Positions 18,673 through 27,134 of a stretch of DNA of 64,000 nt are shown in pieces (position 1 is the first letter of the stretch; every line of letters starts with the position of its first letter). The stretch comes from RPQJ01 sp046347155. GTDB lineage: Bacteria > Pseudomonadota > Gammaproteobacteria > Steroidobacterales > Steroidobacteraceae. The notes beneath the pieces were generated by a model that worked only from the letters and a program-made list of their open reading frames with translations, had not been told where the DNA came from and ran no database searches. Location: contig JAXMGT010000001.1 of NCBI GenBank assembly GCA_046347155.1, forward strand, positions 1,798,001-1,862,000, given 5' to 3'. The position numbers and the translations under genes were made by a program.

Positions 18673-20561
18673 GCCGCCTTCCCTGCCTTTTTCATCACGC
18701 GCTCGTCGAAACGGGGCTGGCGGGGCGCGTCGTGACCGGTCTCGGCCAGGCAGCGTCCCTTCAGCTCGTCCATCGACTCGAAGCCGCGATCGAAGAGCTT
18801 CACGGCGCCACGCTCGGCCCTGAGCTTCGCCCGCAAGGCCTCGCTGGCGGCCACGTCGGCCTTGCCGTTCGACTTGATCACGACGCCGTAGCGGCGGGCG
18901 CCCTCGGGCGTCACGAGCCCGGCCTGCACGTCGAACTCCACGCGCCCGATCTCGCGCTCGTACGGGTCGCCGCAGCCACCACCGCCCCAGGTGTCGGCGA
19001 GCAGCAGGTCCCCGGCCTCGACCTTGATGTGGTCGATCTTGGACGGCAGGTTCTCGGTCGTGCCGTCGGCGCGCACCAGCGTCTTGCGGCTGCGCGCCCC
19101 CGGCAGGCCGCCGTTCACGCCCCACGGGTAGGTGAGCCAGCGGTCGTCGTGGATCGAGATCTCGCCCGGTTCGAGGAACCGATAACCGATCCTGAGACCG
19201 TTGCCGCCGCGGTTCTTGCCGGGGCCGCCGGTGTCCGGGATCGTCTCGTAGATGTCGATCCGCAGCGGGAAGTAGCTCTCGAGGAATTCGTTCGGCACGT
19301 TCGTGAACGACGGCCAGAGCGAGTGGCCGTCCGGCCCGTCGCCGAACGGCTTGCCGGGGATGCCACCAAACGTGATCTGGTAGAGCTGGTACCACTCCCC
19401 GTTCCGGTCGTAGCCCGAGTACATGAAGTGCGGGCTGTCCGAGAAGCCGGCCGCGCACATGAAGGCCGGGTTGCCCTGGCCGAGCAGGCCGCCGAGGATG
19501 TCGAAGATGCGGCCGAGCGCGTGCGTGCGGCAGCTGAGCGCCGCGGGCTTCAGCGGCTTCAGCAGCGTGCCCGGCGGGATGCGCACTTCCATCAGGTCGT
19601 AGAAGCCGTCGTTGAACAGGATCTGCGGGTCAAACACCATGATCATGTAGACACCCGCGAACATCTTGAACATCTCCTCGTTCAACAGGAAGTTGATCGA
19701 GGAGATCGACTGCGGGTCGGTGCCCGTGAAGTCGAAGATGCACTTGTCGCCCTCGCGCCACATCGTGCAGGCGATCTTGTAGGGACCCATGTTCATGCCG
19801 TCGTCGCAGATGTAGTCCTCGAAGTACTGCTTCTTCTCCGGGACCGTCTGGCGGATCAGCTGGCGCATCGCGCGCTTGTTGCGCTCGAGCATCTCGTCCA
19901 TCGCCGAGTAGAACACGTCGTCGCCGAAACGCGTCGAGATCTCGACGCAGCGGTTCCCCGCGGTGCGCAACGCCGCGACGATCGCGTTGAAGTCGGAGAA
20001 GTTCCAGGTGGGCAGGCGGCAGTTGTGCAGGACCACCTTGAGCAGGTCCTCCTGCAGCTGGCCGCCCTTGATGATCTTCACCGGCGGGACGCAGACGCCC
20101 TCCTCGTAGACCGTGCGGGCGTCGGTCGGGAGCGAGCCCGGCACCTTGCCGCCGACGTCGGTCATGTGGCCGAACATCGCGGCCCAGGCGATCACACGGC
20201 CGTCCTTGTAGATCGGCATCAGCATCAGCCAGTCGTTCTGGTGGCTGATCGCGCCGTTCACCGAGTACGGGTCGTTCGTGAGGAACACGTCACCCTCCTC
20301 GACCGTGCCGTCGTAGCCCTGCATGAAGCCCCAGATGAACGACCCGAACTGGCCGACGACCATCTTCCCCTCGAGGTTGGCGATCATCGGGAACTCGTCG
20401 TGCTGTTCGCGGATGCCCGGGGACATCGCGGTGCGGAACAGCACCGTGTCCATCTCGTAGCGTGCATTCCTGAGTGCGCTTTCGATGATGTCGATCGTGA
20501 CCGAGTCGACCTTCACCTTCTTCATCTTGCGGCTGTTTCGCTGGACGATCTTTGCAGGCAT
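18669..20561 (-). CDS. hyuB: Hydantoinase B / oxoprolinase family subunit
   Basis: A 630-residue HyuB-family protein, partner of HyuA in ATP-dependent hydrolysis of cyclic amides (5-oxoproline, N-methylhydantoin, lactams) or in related carboxylases. Diagnostic stretches are ALRNARYEMDTVLFRTAMSP, FLTNDPYSVNGAISHQNDW, GHMTDVGGKVPGS, and near the end GGPGKNRGGNGL and DTWGGGGCGDPYER. GGAG lies 9 bases upstream of the ATG at 20561. It is 35 bp downstream of hyuA and coupled to the cysteine-hydrolase gene. The N-terminus (about 18 residues) is unusually basic. Which of the possible ring substrates is used cannot be read from the sequence. Confidence 0.93.
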   Translation of the reverse strand: MPAKIVQRNSRKMKKVKVDSVTIDIIESALRNARYEMDTVLFRTAMSPGIREQHDEFPMIANLEGKMVVGQFGSFIWGFMQGYDGTVEEGDVFLTNDPYSVNGAISHQNDWLMLMPIYKDGRVIAWAAMFGHMTDVGGKVPGSLPTDARTVYEEGVCVPPVKIIKGGQLQEDLLKVVLHNCRLPTWNFSDFNAIVAALRTAGNRCVEISTRFGDDVFYSAMDEMLERNKRAMRQLIRQTVPEKKQYFEDYICDDGMNMGPYKIACTMWREGDKCIFDFTGTDPQSISSINFLLNEEMFKMFAGVYMIMVFDPQILFNDGFYDLMEVRIPPGTLLKPLKPAALSCRTHALGRIFDILGGLLGQGNPAFMCAAGFSDSPHFMYSGYDRNGEWYQLYQITFGGIPGKPFGDGPDGHSLWPSFTNVPNEFLESYFPLRIDIYETIPDTGGPGKNRGGNGLRIGYRFLEPGEISIHDDRWLTYPWGVNGGLPGARSRKTLVRADGTTENLPSKIDHIKVEAGDLLLADTWGGGGCGDPYEREIGRVEFDVQAGLVTPEGARRYGVVIKSNGKADVAASEALRAKLRAERGAVKLFDRGFESMDELKGRCLAETGHDAPRQPRFDERVMKKAGKAA

Positions 20562-20596
20562 GTTCGTTTCTCCGGAATCTGGGTGACGGACCGCGG

Positions 20597-22723
20597 TCAC
20601 TTGGCCTTGCGGGGGGCCTTGCCCGACGCACGCTTCGGCTTCGAGGCACCGGCTTTCTTCGGCGCCTTGTAGCCGTCCGGGTAGATCAGGATGTTGCCGT
20701 AGGCGTCCACTCGACCGTGGTGCTTCGGCAGGATCACGGTCGTCGAGTCCATCTCCATCACGATGGCCGGCCCGGCGATCCGGTTGCCCGCGCGCAGCAG
20801 CGCGCGGTCGTAGACCGTCGCCGTGCAGTCCTTGCCGTCCATGTGGCACTTCTGCCGGCCAACCGCCGCCGCCGCCGGGGACGGGCCGCCCTTCGCGATC
20901 GCCTGGCGCTTGATCCGGATGCCCTTGCCCTGCACGACTGCACGCAGCGCGACGAACTCGTGCTCGAGCGGGAGCGCGAACGTGAAGAGCCGGGTGTGTT
21001 CGGCGTCGAAAGGCTTCCTGATCGCGTCGAGACCCTCCTTCTCGAGCCGCTTCAGGTCCACGTCCACCGTGAGCCTGAGCCCCTGGCCGTGGTATCGGAC
21101 GTCGACCTGGTAGCCGAACTCCATCTCGGAAGCCGGCACCTTCTCCGCCGCGAGGCCGCGAGCCGCGTCCTCGGCAAGCGAGCGCAGCTGCTTCGCGATC
21201 TCGCCCTTGGTCGTCGCACCGAACTTGCGGATGTAGGTGCGCGAGGACTCGTCGCGGACCGCAGTCGTCGCATCGCCGAGCGCGCACAGCACGCCCGGTC
21301 CCGGCGGGATGATCGACGGCCAGGAACCGAGCAGGCGCGACAGCGCGTTGGCGTGCAGCGGGCCGGCGCCGCCGAACGCGATCAGCGCGTAGTCGCGCGG
21401 GTCGTGCCCCTGCTCGACCGAGACGAGCCGCAGCGCGCCGACCATGTTCTCGTTGACGATGTCGTAGATGCCCGCGGCGGCCTGGCGGACGTTCTTGCCG
21501 AGCGCCTTGCCGATCTTCTCGACGGCCTGGTGGGCGAGCGCCCGGTCGAGCTGCATGTCGCCGCCGAGCTTCTGCTGCTCGGGCAGGTAGCCGAGCACGA
21601 CGTTCGCATCGGTGACCGTGGGCTCGGTGCCGCCCTTGCCGTAGCACGCGGGACCCGGGTCCGCCCCGGCCGACTGCGGGCCGACGCGCAGCGCGCCGGT
21701 GAGTTCCGGGACGTGGGCGATCGAACCGCCGCCCGCGCCGACGGTACGGATGTCCACCGACGAGGCTCGCACCGTGACGTCGCCCACGGTCGTCTCGCGG
21801 CGCAGCCGCGGCTGGCCGTTCATGATCAGCGCGACGTCGGTCGAGGTGCCGCCGACGTCCACGGTCAGCAGGTTCGGGAAGCCCGCCTGCACGGCGACCC
21901 AGAGCGCGCCGGTCACGCCGCCGGCCGGGCCCGACATCAGCAGGTTGACCGGGAAGTCCTCGGCGGAGCGCGCCGACGCGAGGCCGCCGTCCGAGCGCAG
22001 GATGTGGAGCTTGACGCCCTGCGCGCGCGACTCGAGCTTCGTCTTCAGGTTGTGCACGTATTTCTGCACGCGCGGGCGCACGTAGGAGTTCGCGACCGTC
22101 GTGACGGTGCGTTCGTACTCCTGCATCTCGGGGACCACCTCGGACGAGAGCGACACCGGCACGCCCGGCAGCACCTCGGCGGCGATTTCCTTGATCCGGC
22201 GCTCGTGCGAGTCGTTCGCGAACGAGTTCACGAGCGAGACGGTCAGCGCCTCGATCTTCTTCGCGCCGAGCACCGCGAGGTCGGCGCGAAGCTTCGCCTC
22301 GTCGAGCGCGGTGACGACGTCGCCCTTCGAGCCGACGCGCTCGTCCGCCTCGATCGTGAGCGCGAGCGGCGCCATCGGCAGCGACTTGTTGTAGATCACC
22401 CAGCCGCCGAGTCCGCCCGGGACGAAGCTGCGCGCGATCTGCAGCACCTGTCGGTAGCCGCGTGTCGTGACGAGGCCGACCCGCGCGCCGGTGCCCGTGA
22501 GCACCGTGTTCGTCGCGACGGTCGTGCCGTGCATGACGTGCCCGATCTCGCCGGGCGCGACGCCCGCCTCCTTGCAGACCCGCTCGATGCCCTTCAGCAC
22601 GCCCACGGACTGGTCCGCCGGCGTGCTCGACACCTTCGCCTTCCAGCTCTGGCCGGTCTTTTCGTTCACGAGCAGCAGGTCCGTGAACGTGCCGCCCACA
22701 TCGACGCCCAATCGGTATGTCAT
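20597..22723 (-). CDS. hyuA: Hydantoinase A / oxoprolinase family ATP-dependent subunit
   Basis: A 708-residue HyuA-family protein with the actin-like ATPase motifs RLGVDVGGTFTDLLLV at the N-terminus, HGTTVATNTVLTGTGA, and NLLTVDVGGTSTDVALI followed by GAGGGSIAHV in the middle. With HyuB it would use ATP to open a cyclic amide or imide, or to activate a ketone for carboxylation. The last 22 residues are a Lys/Ala/Pro tail that is not part of the conserved domain. Its ATG overlaps the stop of the HMG-CoA lyase gene by four bases (ATGA), so the whole operon is translationally linked. Confidence 0.94.
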   Translation of the reverse strand: MTYRLGVDVGGTFTDLLLVNEKTGQSWKAKVSSTPADQSVGVLKGIERVCKEAGVAPGEIGHVMHGTTVATNTVLTGTGARVGLVTTRGYRQVLQIARSFVPGGLGGWVIYNKSLPMAPLALTIEADERVGSKGDVVTALDEAKLRADLAVLGAKKIEALTVSLVNSFANDSHERRIKEIAAEVLPGVPVSLSSEVVPEMQEYERTVTTVANSYVRPRVQKYVHNLKTKLESRAQGVKLHILRSDGGLASARSAEDFPVNLLMSGPAGGVTGALWVAVQAGFPNLLTVDVGGTSTDVALIMNGQPRLRRETTVGDVTVRASSVDIRTVGAGGGSIAHVPELTGALRVGPQSAGADPGPACYGKGGTEPTVTDANVVLGYLPEQQKLGGDMQLDRALAHQAVEKIGKALGKNVRQAAAGIYDIVNENMVGALRLVSVEQGHDPRDYALIAFGGAGPLHANALSRLLGSWPSIIPPGPGVLCALGDATTAVRDESSRTYIRKFGATTKGEIAKQLRSLAEDAARGLAAEKVPASEMEFGYQVDVRYHGQGLRLTVDVDLKRLEKEGLDAIRKPFDAEHTRLFTFALPLEHEFVALRAVVQGKGIRIKRQAIAKGGPSPAAAAVGRQKCHMDGKDCTATVYDRALLRAGNRIAGPAIVMEMDSTTVILPKHHGRVDAYGNILIYPDGYKAPKKAGASKPKRASGKAPRKAK

Positions 22724-23664
22724 GCCCTCACCCCTGTGGTCTCGGACGCCGGCCCCGCGGCCGGTCGTGGAAATGCGCCTGCCTTCACCAGCATGCCCGG
22801 CACCGGACGCCCGAGCTGCTCCTGCAGCCAGTGGCCGGTCTCGATCGCAGCCGCGAGCGAAACGCCGGTCTCGTAACCGGAACGTTCGAGCATGTAGAGC
22901 AGGTCTTCAGTCGGAATGTTCCCGGTCGCGGCCGGCGCGAACGGGCAGCCACCGATGCCGCCGAGGCTCGCGTCGAGCGTGCCGACGCCGGCCTGCACCG
23001 CCGCGAACGCGTTCGCGAGCCCGGTGTTGCGCGTGTTGTGGAAATGGCAGCGCAGCGGCATGCCGGGCAGCGCCTCGCGCACCCGGCCGACGATCTCGGT
23101 GACCTGTGAGGGCACGCCGACGCCGATCGTGTCGGCGATCGCGATTTCGTGCGGGCGGCCCTCGGCGACGCGCTGGGCCAGTTCGACGACGCGGGACACC
23201 GGCACCTCGCCCTCGAACGGGCAGCCGAACGCGGCCGACACGGTCACCTGGGCGCGGATGCCCGCCTCTCGCGCGAGCGCGGCGATCTCGAGCCACGCGG
23301 CCACCGACTCCTCGCTCGACACGCCCTGGTTGCGCCGGTTGAACGTGTCGCTCGCGACGACGGCCATGCCGATCTCGTTGCAGCCCGCGGCCGCGGCGCG
23401 TTCGAAACCGCGGCGGTTCAGCACGAGCCCGACGTAGTAGACGCCCTCGCGCCGCGGCAGTGCCGCGAGCACTTCCTCCGCGTCGGCCATCTGCGGCACC
23501 TTCTTCGGGTTCACGAAGCTCGTGACTTCGATCCGGCGCAGGCCCGCGGCCACCGCGCGATCGATGAATTCGACCTTCGTCACGGTCGGCACGACGCCGG
23601 GCTCGCTCTGCAGCCCGTCGCGCGGCCCGACCTCGACGATCTCGACCCGGCGAACTTCCGCCAT
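22720..23664 (-). CDS. mvaB: Hydroxymethylglutaryl-CoA lyase family protein
   Basis: Cleaves HMG-CoA to acetyl-CoA and acetoacetate, or a related 3-hydroxy-3-alkyl acyl-CoA. The 314-residue TIM-barrel protein has catalytic Arg15-Asp16 in GPRDGLQ, metal-ligand His207 and His209 in CHFHNTRNTG, and the HMG-CoA-lyase signature GGIGGCPFAPAATGN with Cys240. GAGAGGTGAG lies just upstream of the ATG. It is the first gene of the hyuA-hyuB-hydrolase operon, and it diverges from a CaiB-family CoA-transferase that could make its CoA ester substrate. Leucine-degradation partners are absent, so a dedicated pathway is more likely. Confidence 0.93.
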   Translation of the reverse strand: MAEVRRVEIVEVGPRDGLQSEPGVVPTVTKVEFIDRAVAAGLRRIEVTSFVNPKKVPQMADAEEVLAALPRREGVYYVGLVLNRRGFERAAAAGCNEIGMAVVASDTFNRRNQGVSSEESVAAWLEIAALAREAGIRAQVTVSAAFGCPFEGEVPVSRVVELAQRVAEGRPHEIAIADTIGVGVPSQVTEIVGRVREALPGMPLRCHFHNTRNTGLANAFAAVQAGVGTLDASLGGIGGCPFAPAATGNIPTEDLLYMLERSGYETGVSLAAAIETGHWLQEQLGRPVPGMLVKAGAFPRPAAGPASETTGVRA

Positions 23665-23721
23665 CTCACCTCTCTCCCGCCCGACGGCGCAGCGTCCCGA
23701 CCGGGTCGCGTCGAAGGTTCC

Positions 23722-23750
23722 TTGACCCCCGCCGGCGACGCCGGTTAAAA
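23722..23750 (+). promoter_or_regulatory. Predicted sigma-70 promoter for the CoA-transferase gene
   Basis: TTGACC and TTAAAA are separated by 17 bases, 32 bases before the ATG at 23782. It lies in the 117-bp divergent region between the HMG-CoA lyase operon and the CoA-transferase gene, so both directions may be regulated together. Confidence 0.55.
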
Positions 23751-23781
23751 AGCCTGCACCCCTAATGACCGGACATTTGGC

Positions 23782-24993
23782 ATGAGCGACGCACCCAACG
23801 TCAAATCGGGTCCACTGAGCGGCCTCCGGGTCCTCGAACTCGGCACCCTGCTCGCAGGTCCGTTCTGCGGACAACTGCTCGGGGACTTCGGCGCCGAGGT
23901 CATCAAGATCGAGCCCCCGGGCCAGGGCGACCCGATGCGAGTCTGGGGTCGGGAGAAGGCGAACGGCAAGTCGCTGTGGTGGCCGGTCGTCGCGCGCAAC
24001 AAGAAGGCGATCACGCTGGATCTGCGCCAGGCCGAGGGACAGGCGATCCTGAAGTCGCTGGTCGGGCAAGCAGACTTCGTGCTGGAGAACTTCCGGCCCG
24101 GGACGATGGAGAAGTGGGGCCTCGGCTGGGCGGAACTCTCGGCCATCAACCCCCGGCTGATCATGATCCGGGTCTCCGGGTTCGGGCAGACCGGCCCCTA
24201 CTCCCGCCAGGCGGGGTTCGGCGCGATCGGCGAGGCGATGGGCGGACTGCGCTACGTCGTCGGCGACCCCTCGACACCCCCGTCCCGGATGGGGATCTCG
24301 ATCGGGGACTCGCTCGCCGCCACGTTCGCCTGCGTCGGTGCGCTCGCCGCGCTGCATCACCGCGAGCGCACCGGGCGCGGGCAGGTCGTCGATTCGGCGA
24401 TCTACGAGGCCGTGCTCAACATGATGGAGTCGCTGGTCACCGAGTACGACAAGGCCGGCTTCATCCGGGAACGCACCGGCGCGATCCTGCCGAACGTGGC
24501 GCCCTCGAACGTCTACAAGACCCGGGACGGCATGGTCCTGATCGCGGCCAACCAGGACACGGTGTTCTCGAGGCTCGCCGAAGCGATGGGACAGCCCGGG
24601 CTCTCGACCGACCCCCGGTACTCGACGCACGGCGCACGGGGCGCCCACCAGGCCGAACTCGACGGCATGGTGGAGGCCTGGACCTCGACGCTCCCGACCC
24701 GCGAGGTGCTGGACCTGATGGACCGCCACGGCGTCCCGGCCGGCCTGATCTACCGTCCGCCGGACATGCTCGAGGACCCGCACTTCCGGGCCCGTGATGC
24801 GATCGTCACGGTGCCCCACCCGGACTTCGGGGAACTCAGGATGCAGAACGTGGCACCGAAGCTCTCCGAAACGCCGGGCTCGATCCGCAGCCCGAGCCCC
24901 GAGATGGGCGAACACAACGACGAGGTCTACCGGGGCCTGCTGGGCCTCGACGAGGCGCGCTACGAGGCCCTGAAGGCCGCGAAGGTGATCTGA
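23782..24993 (+). CDS. CaiB/BaiF family III CoA-transferase
   Basis: A 403-residue family III CoA-transferase, which moves CoA from a donor such as succinyl-CoA to a free acid through an aspartyl-CoA intermediate. The N-terminal fold GLRVLELGTLLAGPFCGQLL, GAEVIKIEPP and VLENFRPG are typical, and Asp176 in GISIGDSL is in the catalytic position. Members of this family include succinyl-CoA:glutarate/HMG CoA-transferase, which would feed the neighbouring HMG-CoA lyase. It is transcribed divergently from the lyase-hydantoinase operon and is followed after 3 bp by a second cysteine hydrolase. The acid it activates is inferred only from context. Confidence 0.92.
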   Translation: MSDAPNVKSGPLSGLRVLELGTLLAGPFCGQLLGDFGAEVIKIEPPGQGDPMRVWGREKANGKSLWWPVVARNKKAITLDLRQAEGQAILKSLVGQADFVLENFRPGTMEKWGLGWAELSAINPRLIMIRVSGFGQTGPYSRQAGFGAIGEAMGGLRYVVGDPSTPPSRMGISIGDSLAATFACVGALAALHHRERTGRGQVVDSAIYEAVLNMMESLVTEYDKAGFIRERTGAILPNVAPSNVYKTRDGMVLIAANQDTVFSRLAEAMGQPGLSTDPRYSTHGARGAHQAELDGMVEAWTSTLPTREVLDLMDRHGVPAGLIYRPPDMLEDPHFRARDAIVTVPHPDFGELRMQNVAPKLSETPGSIRSPSPEMGEHNDEVYRGLLGLDEARYEALKAAKVI

Positions 24994-24996
24994 GCA

Positions 24997-25641
24997 ATGC
25001 CCACGTCCCTCGAGGACAACTATGCCGCTGGCGGCTTTGGGCGCGGTCTGGCGCCCGGCCGTCGCCCCGCGCTCGTGGTCGTGGACTTCGTCAGGGCGTA
25101 CCTGGTGCCCGGGTCCCCGCTCTACGCCGGGGCCGAGCCCGCCCGGGCCGCCGCCGTCGAACTGCTCGCGGCGGCCCGTGCCGCCGCCATCCCGGTCATC
25201 CACACGAATGTCCGATACCAGCCAGGGGGCCGGGACGGGGGGGTTTTTTACCGCAAGGTGCCGGCACTGGCCTGTTTCCAGGACGGGACCCACCCGGAAC
25301 TCGCTGCCTTTGCCGAGGGCCTCGAACCGAAGCCCGGCGAGACGGTCATCACCAAGCAGTACGCGAGCGCTTTCTTCGGCACGCCGCTGTCCTCCCTCCT
25401 GGCGTCGCTCGGTGTGGACACGCTGCTGATCGCCGGTGTCAGTACCAGTGGCTGCATCCGCGCCACCGCCGTCGACGCCTGCCAGCACGGGTACGTCCCG
25501 CTGGTGGTCCGCGAGGCCGTGGGCGACCGCCACCCGGCGCCCCACGAGGCCAACCTGTTCGACCTGCAGGCCAAGTACGCCGAGGTGGTGACGCTCGAGA
25601 CCGCTCGCGCGTACCTGGCGGGACTGCCCGCCCGGGCCTGA
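24997..25641 (+). CDS. Second isochorismatase-family cysteine hydrolase
   Basis: A 214-residue cysteine hydrolase paralogous to the one at the far end of the divergent operon (both begin with DNY followed by GFGR...RPA). The triad is Asp30 (LVVVDFVRAY), Lys120 (VITKQYASAFFG) and Cys153 (GVSTSGCIRATAVDA). It lies 3 bp after the CoA-transferase stop and is surely cotranscribed with it. Having one copy on each arm of the divergon suggests two amide-hydrolysis steps or two substrates. A run of seven G followed by six T near 25239-25251 sits inside the gene; the frame stays open across it. Confidence 0.88.
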   Translation: MPTSLEDNYAAGGFGRGLAPGRRPALVVVDFVRAYLVPGSPLYAGAEPARAAAVELLAAARAAAIPVIHTNVRYQPGGRDGGVFYRKVPALACFQDGTHPELAAFAEGLEPKPGETVITKQYASAFFGTPLSSLLASLGVDTLLIAGVSTSGCIRATAVDACQHGYVPLVVREAVGDRHPAPHEANLFDLQAKYAEVVTLETARAYLAGLPARA

Positions 25642-25681
25642 CGACCTGCGCCGGACCGGCGTCCGGGGCCGTGCTTGGCGG

Positions 25682-25687
25682 TACAAT
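25682..25687 (+). promoter_or_regulatory. Predicted -10 element for the first TPR gene
   Basis: TACAAT lies 40 bases before the ATG at 25727, in the 85-bp gap after the cysteine hydrolase. No good -35 hexamer is seen at the proper spacing, so this is a weak call. Confidence 0.35.
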
Positions 25688-25726
25688 GCGCGGCCATCGG
25701 CCCGTCCCGGGCCTGTGAGGACGACG

Positions 25727-27019
25727 ATGAAGAAAGTGAATCTCGTACTGGCCGCCGCGATCGCCGCCGCCGGGATGACCGGTCTCGCGACCGGGGCGCT
25801 CTACCCAGTGCCGGCCGTGGCCGCGGACAAGGCGCCCCCGGGACCGAAGGTCAGCGCCTCGGTCGTCAAGCCGCTCAAGGCGGCGCAGGAAGCGCTTGCC
25901 GCAAAGGACTACGACGGCGCGCTCGCCGACCTGAAGGAAGCCTCCGCCGTCGAGGGCACGTCCGCCTACGACCAGTTCATGATCGACGAGATGAGTTGGG
26001 TCGCGTACCTGCAGAAGAAGGATTACCCGGCCGCCGCAACCGCGCTCGAGCAGTCGCTCAATTCCGGCTTCGTGCCTGCGGCCGACGTGCCGAGCCGGCT
26101 CAAGGCGCTGACGCAGCTCAATTACGAGGCCAAGAACTACACGAAGGCCACGGAGTTCGGCGTGAAGTACCTCGAGGCGGTTCCGGGCGACACGCGCACC
26201 GCGCTGATGGTCGACCACGCCTACTACATGAACAAGGACTACGCCGCCGCGAGTGCGCTCGCGCAGAAGGAGATCGCCAAGGGCGGCAAGCCGGACGAGC
26301 AGATGCTGCAGATCTGGCTGCAGAGCGACATCGCGCTCAAGAACAACGAGGGCGCGATGCAGGCGCTCGAGGCGCGCGTCCGCTGGTACCCGCAGCAGAA
26401 GTACTGGGCGGACCTGCTCGACAACACGCTCCCGCAGGTGCGCGGAGACCGTGAACTGCGCGACTTCTACCGGCTGATGCAGCAGACGAACACGCTCTCG
26501 ACGGCCGAGGACTACTCTGAGGCCGCGGCGATGATGGTGTCCGGCGGGTACCCGGCCGAAGCGGTCAAGGTCCTGGAAGCGGGCCTCGCGGCCAACGTGT
26601 TCACGGGCGACGCGCTCGCCCGCGCGAAGGGCGACCTGGATCGTGCCCGGACGACGGCCGCGGCCGACGCCAAGGACCTGCCGGGTGCGGCCAAGGCGCT
26701 GGCCAGCGCGAAGACCGGCAACGAGATGGTCGCGACCGGCAAGCTCTACTTCAGCGCCGGCGACTACGCGAGCGCCGCGGATGCAATCCAGAAGGGCCTC
26801 GCGAAGGGTGGCGTGGCCGATGCGGACGACGCGAACGCGTTGCTCGGCATCGCGCTCGTGCGCGGCGGCAAGTCGGCCGAGGCAAAGGCCGCGTTCCAGG
26901 CGGTCCAGGCGCCGAGCCTCGTGAAGGTGACGCGGCTCTGGGTGCTGTACATCGACGCGACGACCGCGGCTGTGGCTGCGGCGACGCCCGCCCCGGCGAC
27001 GACCCCGGGCGGCGGCTGA
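25727..27019 (+). CDS. Exported TPR-repeat protein, paralogue of the Ton-operon TPR protein
   Basis: A 430-residue protein with a signal peptide (VNLVLAAAIAAAGMTGLATG) and about eight helical repeats of the TPR type (AQEALAAKDYDGALADLKEA, GVKYLEAVPGDTRTALMVDH, GKLYFSAGDYASAADAIQKG and others). It probably works in the periplasm as a binding scaffold. It ends in an Ala/Pro/Thr-rich tail. A TGAGGA site supports the ATG at 25727. It faces a paralogue of 402 residues across a shared terminator; both contain the near-identical block GKLYFSAGDYA. The paralogue ends the tonB-exbB-exbD operon, so this one probably also relates to TonB-dependent transport. Partners are unknown. Confidence 0.82.
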   Translation: MKKVNLVLAAAIAAAGMTGLATGALYPVPAVAADKAPPGPKVSASVVKPLKAAQEALAAKDYDGALADLKEASAVEGTSAYDQFMIDEMSWVAYLQKKDYPAAATALEQSLNSGFVPAADVPSRLKALTQLNYEAKNYTKATEFGVKYLEAVPGDTRTALMVDHAYYMNKDYAAASALAQKEIAKGGKPDEQMLQIWLQSDIALKNNEGAMQALEARVRWYPQQKYWADLLDNTLPQVRGDRELRDFYRLMQQTNTLSTAEDYSEAAAMMVSGGYPAEAVKVLEAGLAANVFTGDALARAKGDLDRARTTAAADAKDLPGAAKALASAKTGNEMVATGKLYFSAGDYASAADAIQKGLAKGGVADADDANALLGIALVRGGKSAEAKAAFQAVQAPSLVKVTRLWVLYIDATTAAVAAATPAPATTPGGG

Positions 27020-27053
27020 CGGCCACGCGCCCCGTTCCCAGGTCGCAAACGAG

Positions 27054-27086
27054 AAGGCCCCCGGCATCGCTGCCGGGGGCCTTTTT
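27054..27086. terminator. Bidirectional rho-independent terminator between the two TPR genes
   Basis: A perfect 13-bp stem (27054-27066 with 27071-27083) closes a 4-base loop and is followed by a T run on the plus strand. An A-containing flank on the other side lets it also serve the minus-strand Ton operon, which ends at 27135. Confidence 0.88.
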
Positions 27087-27134
27087 CGTGCCCGACGGAT
27101 CGGGTACCGGCCGGGGGCCGGCACCCGAACGGGT

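Noticed and set aside
18673..19458. Long minus-strand open frame running into the cysteine-hydrolase gene
   Set aside because: The upstream part is low-complexity Arg-rich shadow coding opposite hyuB; the real protein starts at TTG 18672.
25239..25251. Run of seven G and six T as a programmed frameshift site
   Set aside because: The zero-frame phase does not match the X-XXY-YYZ slippery arrangement and the frame continues normally to a proper C-terminus.
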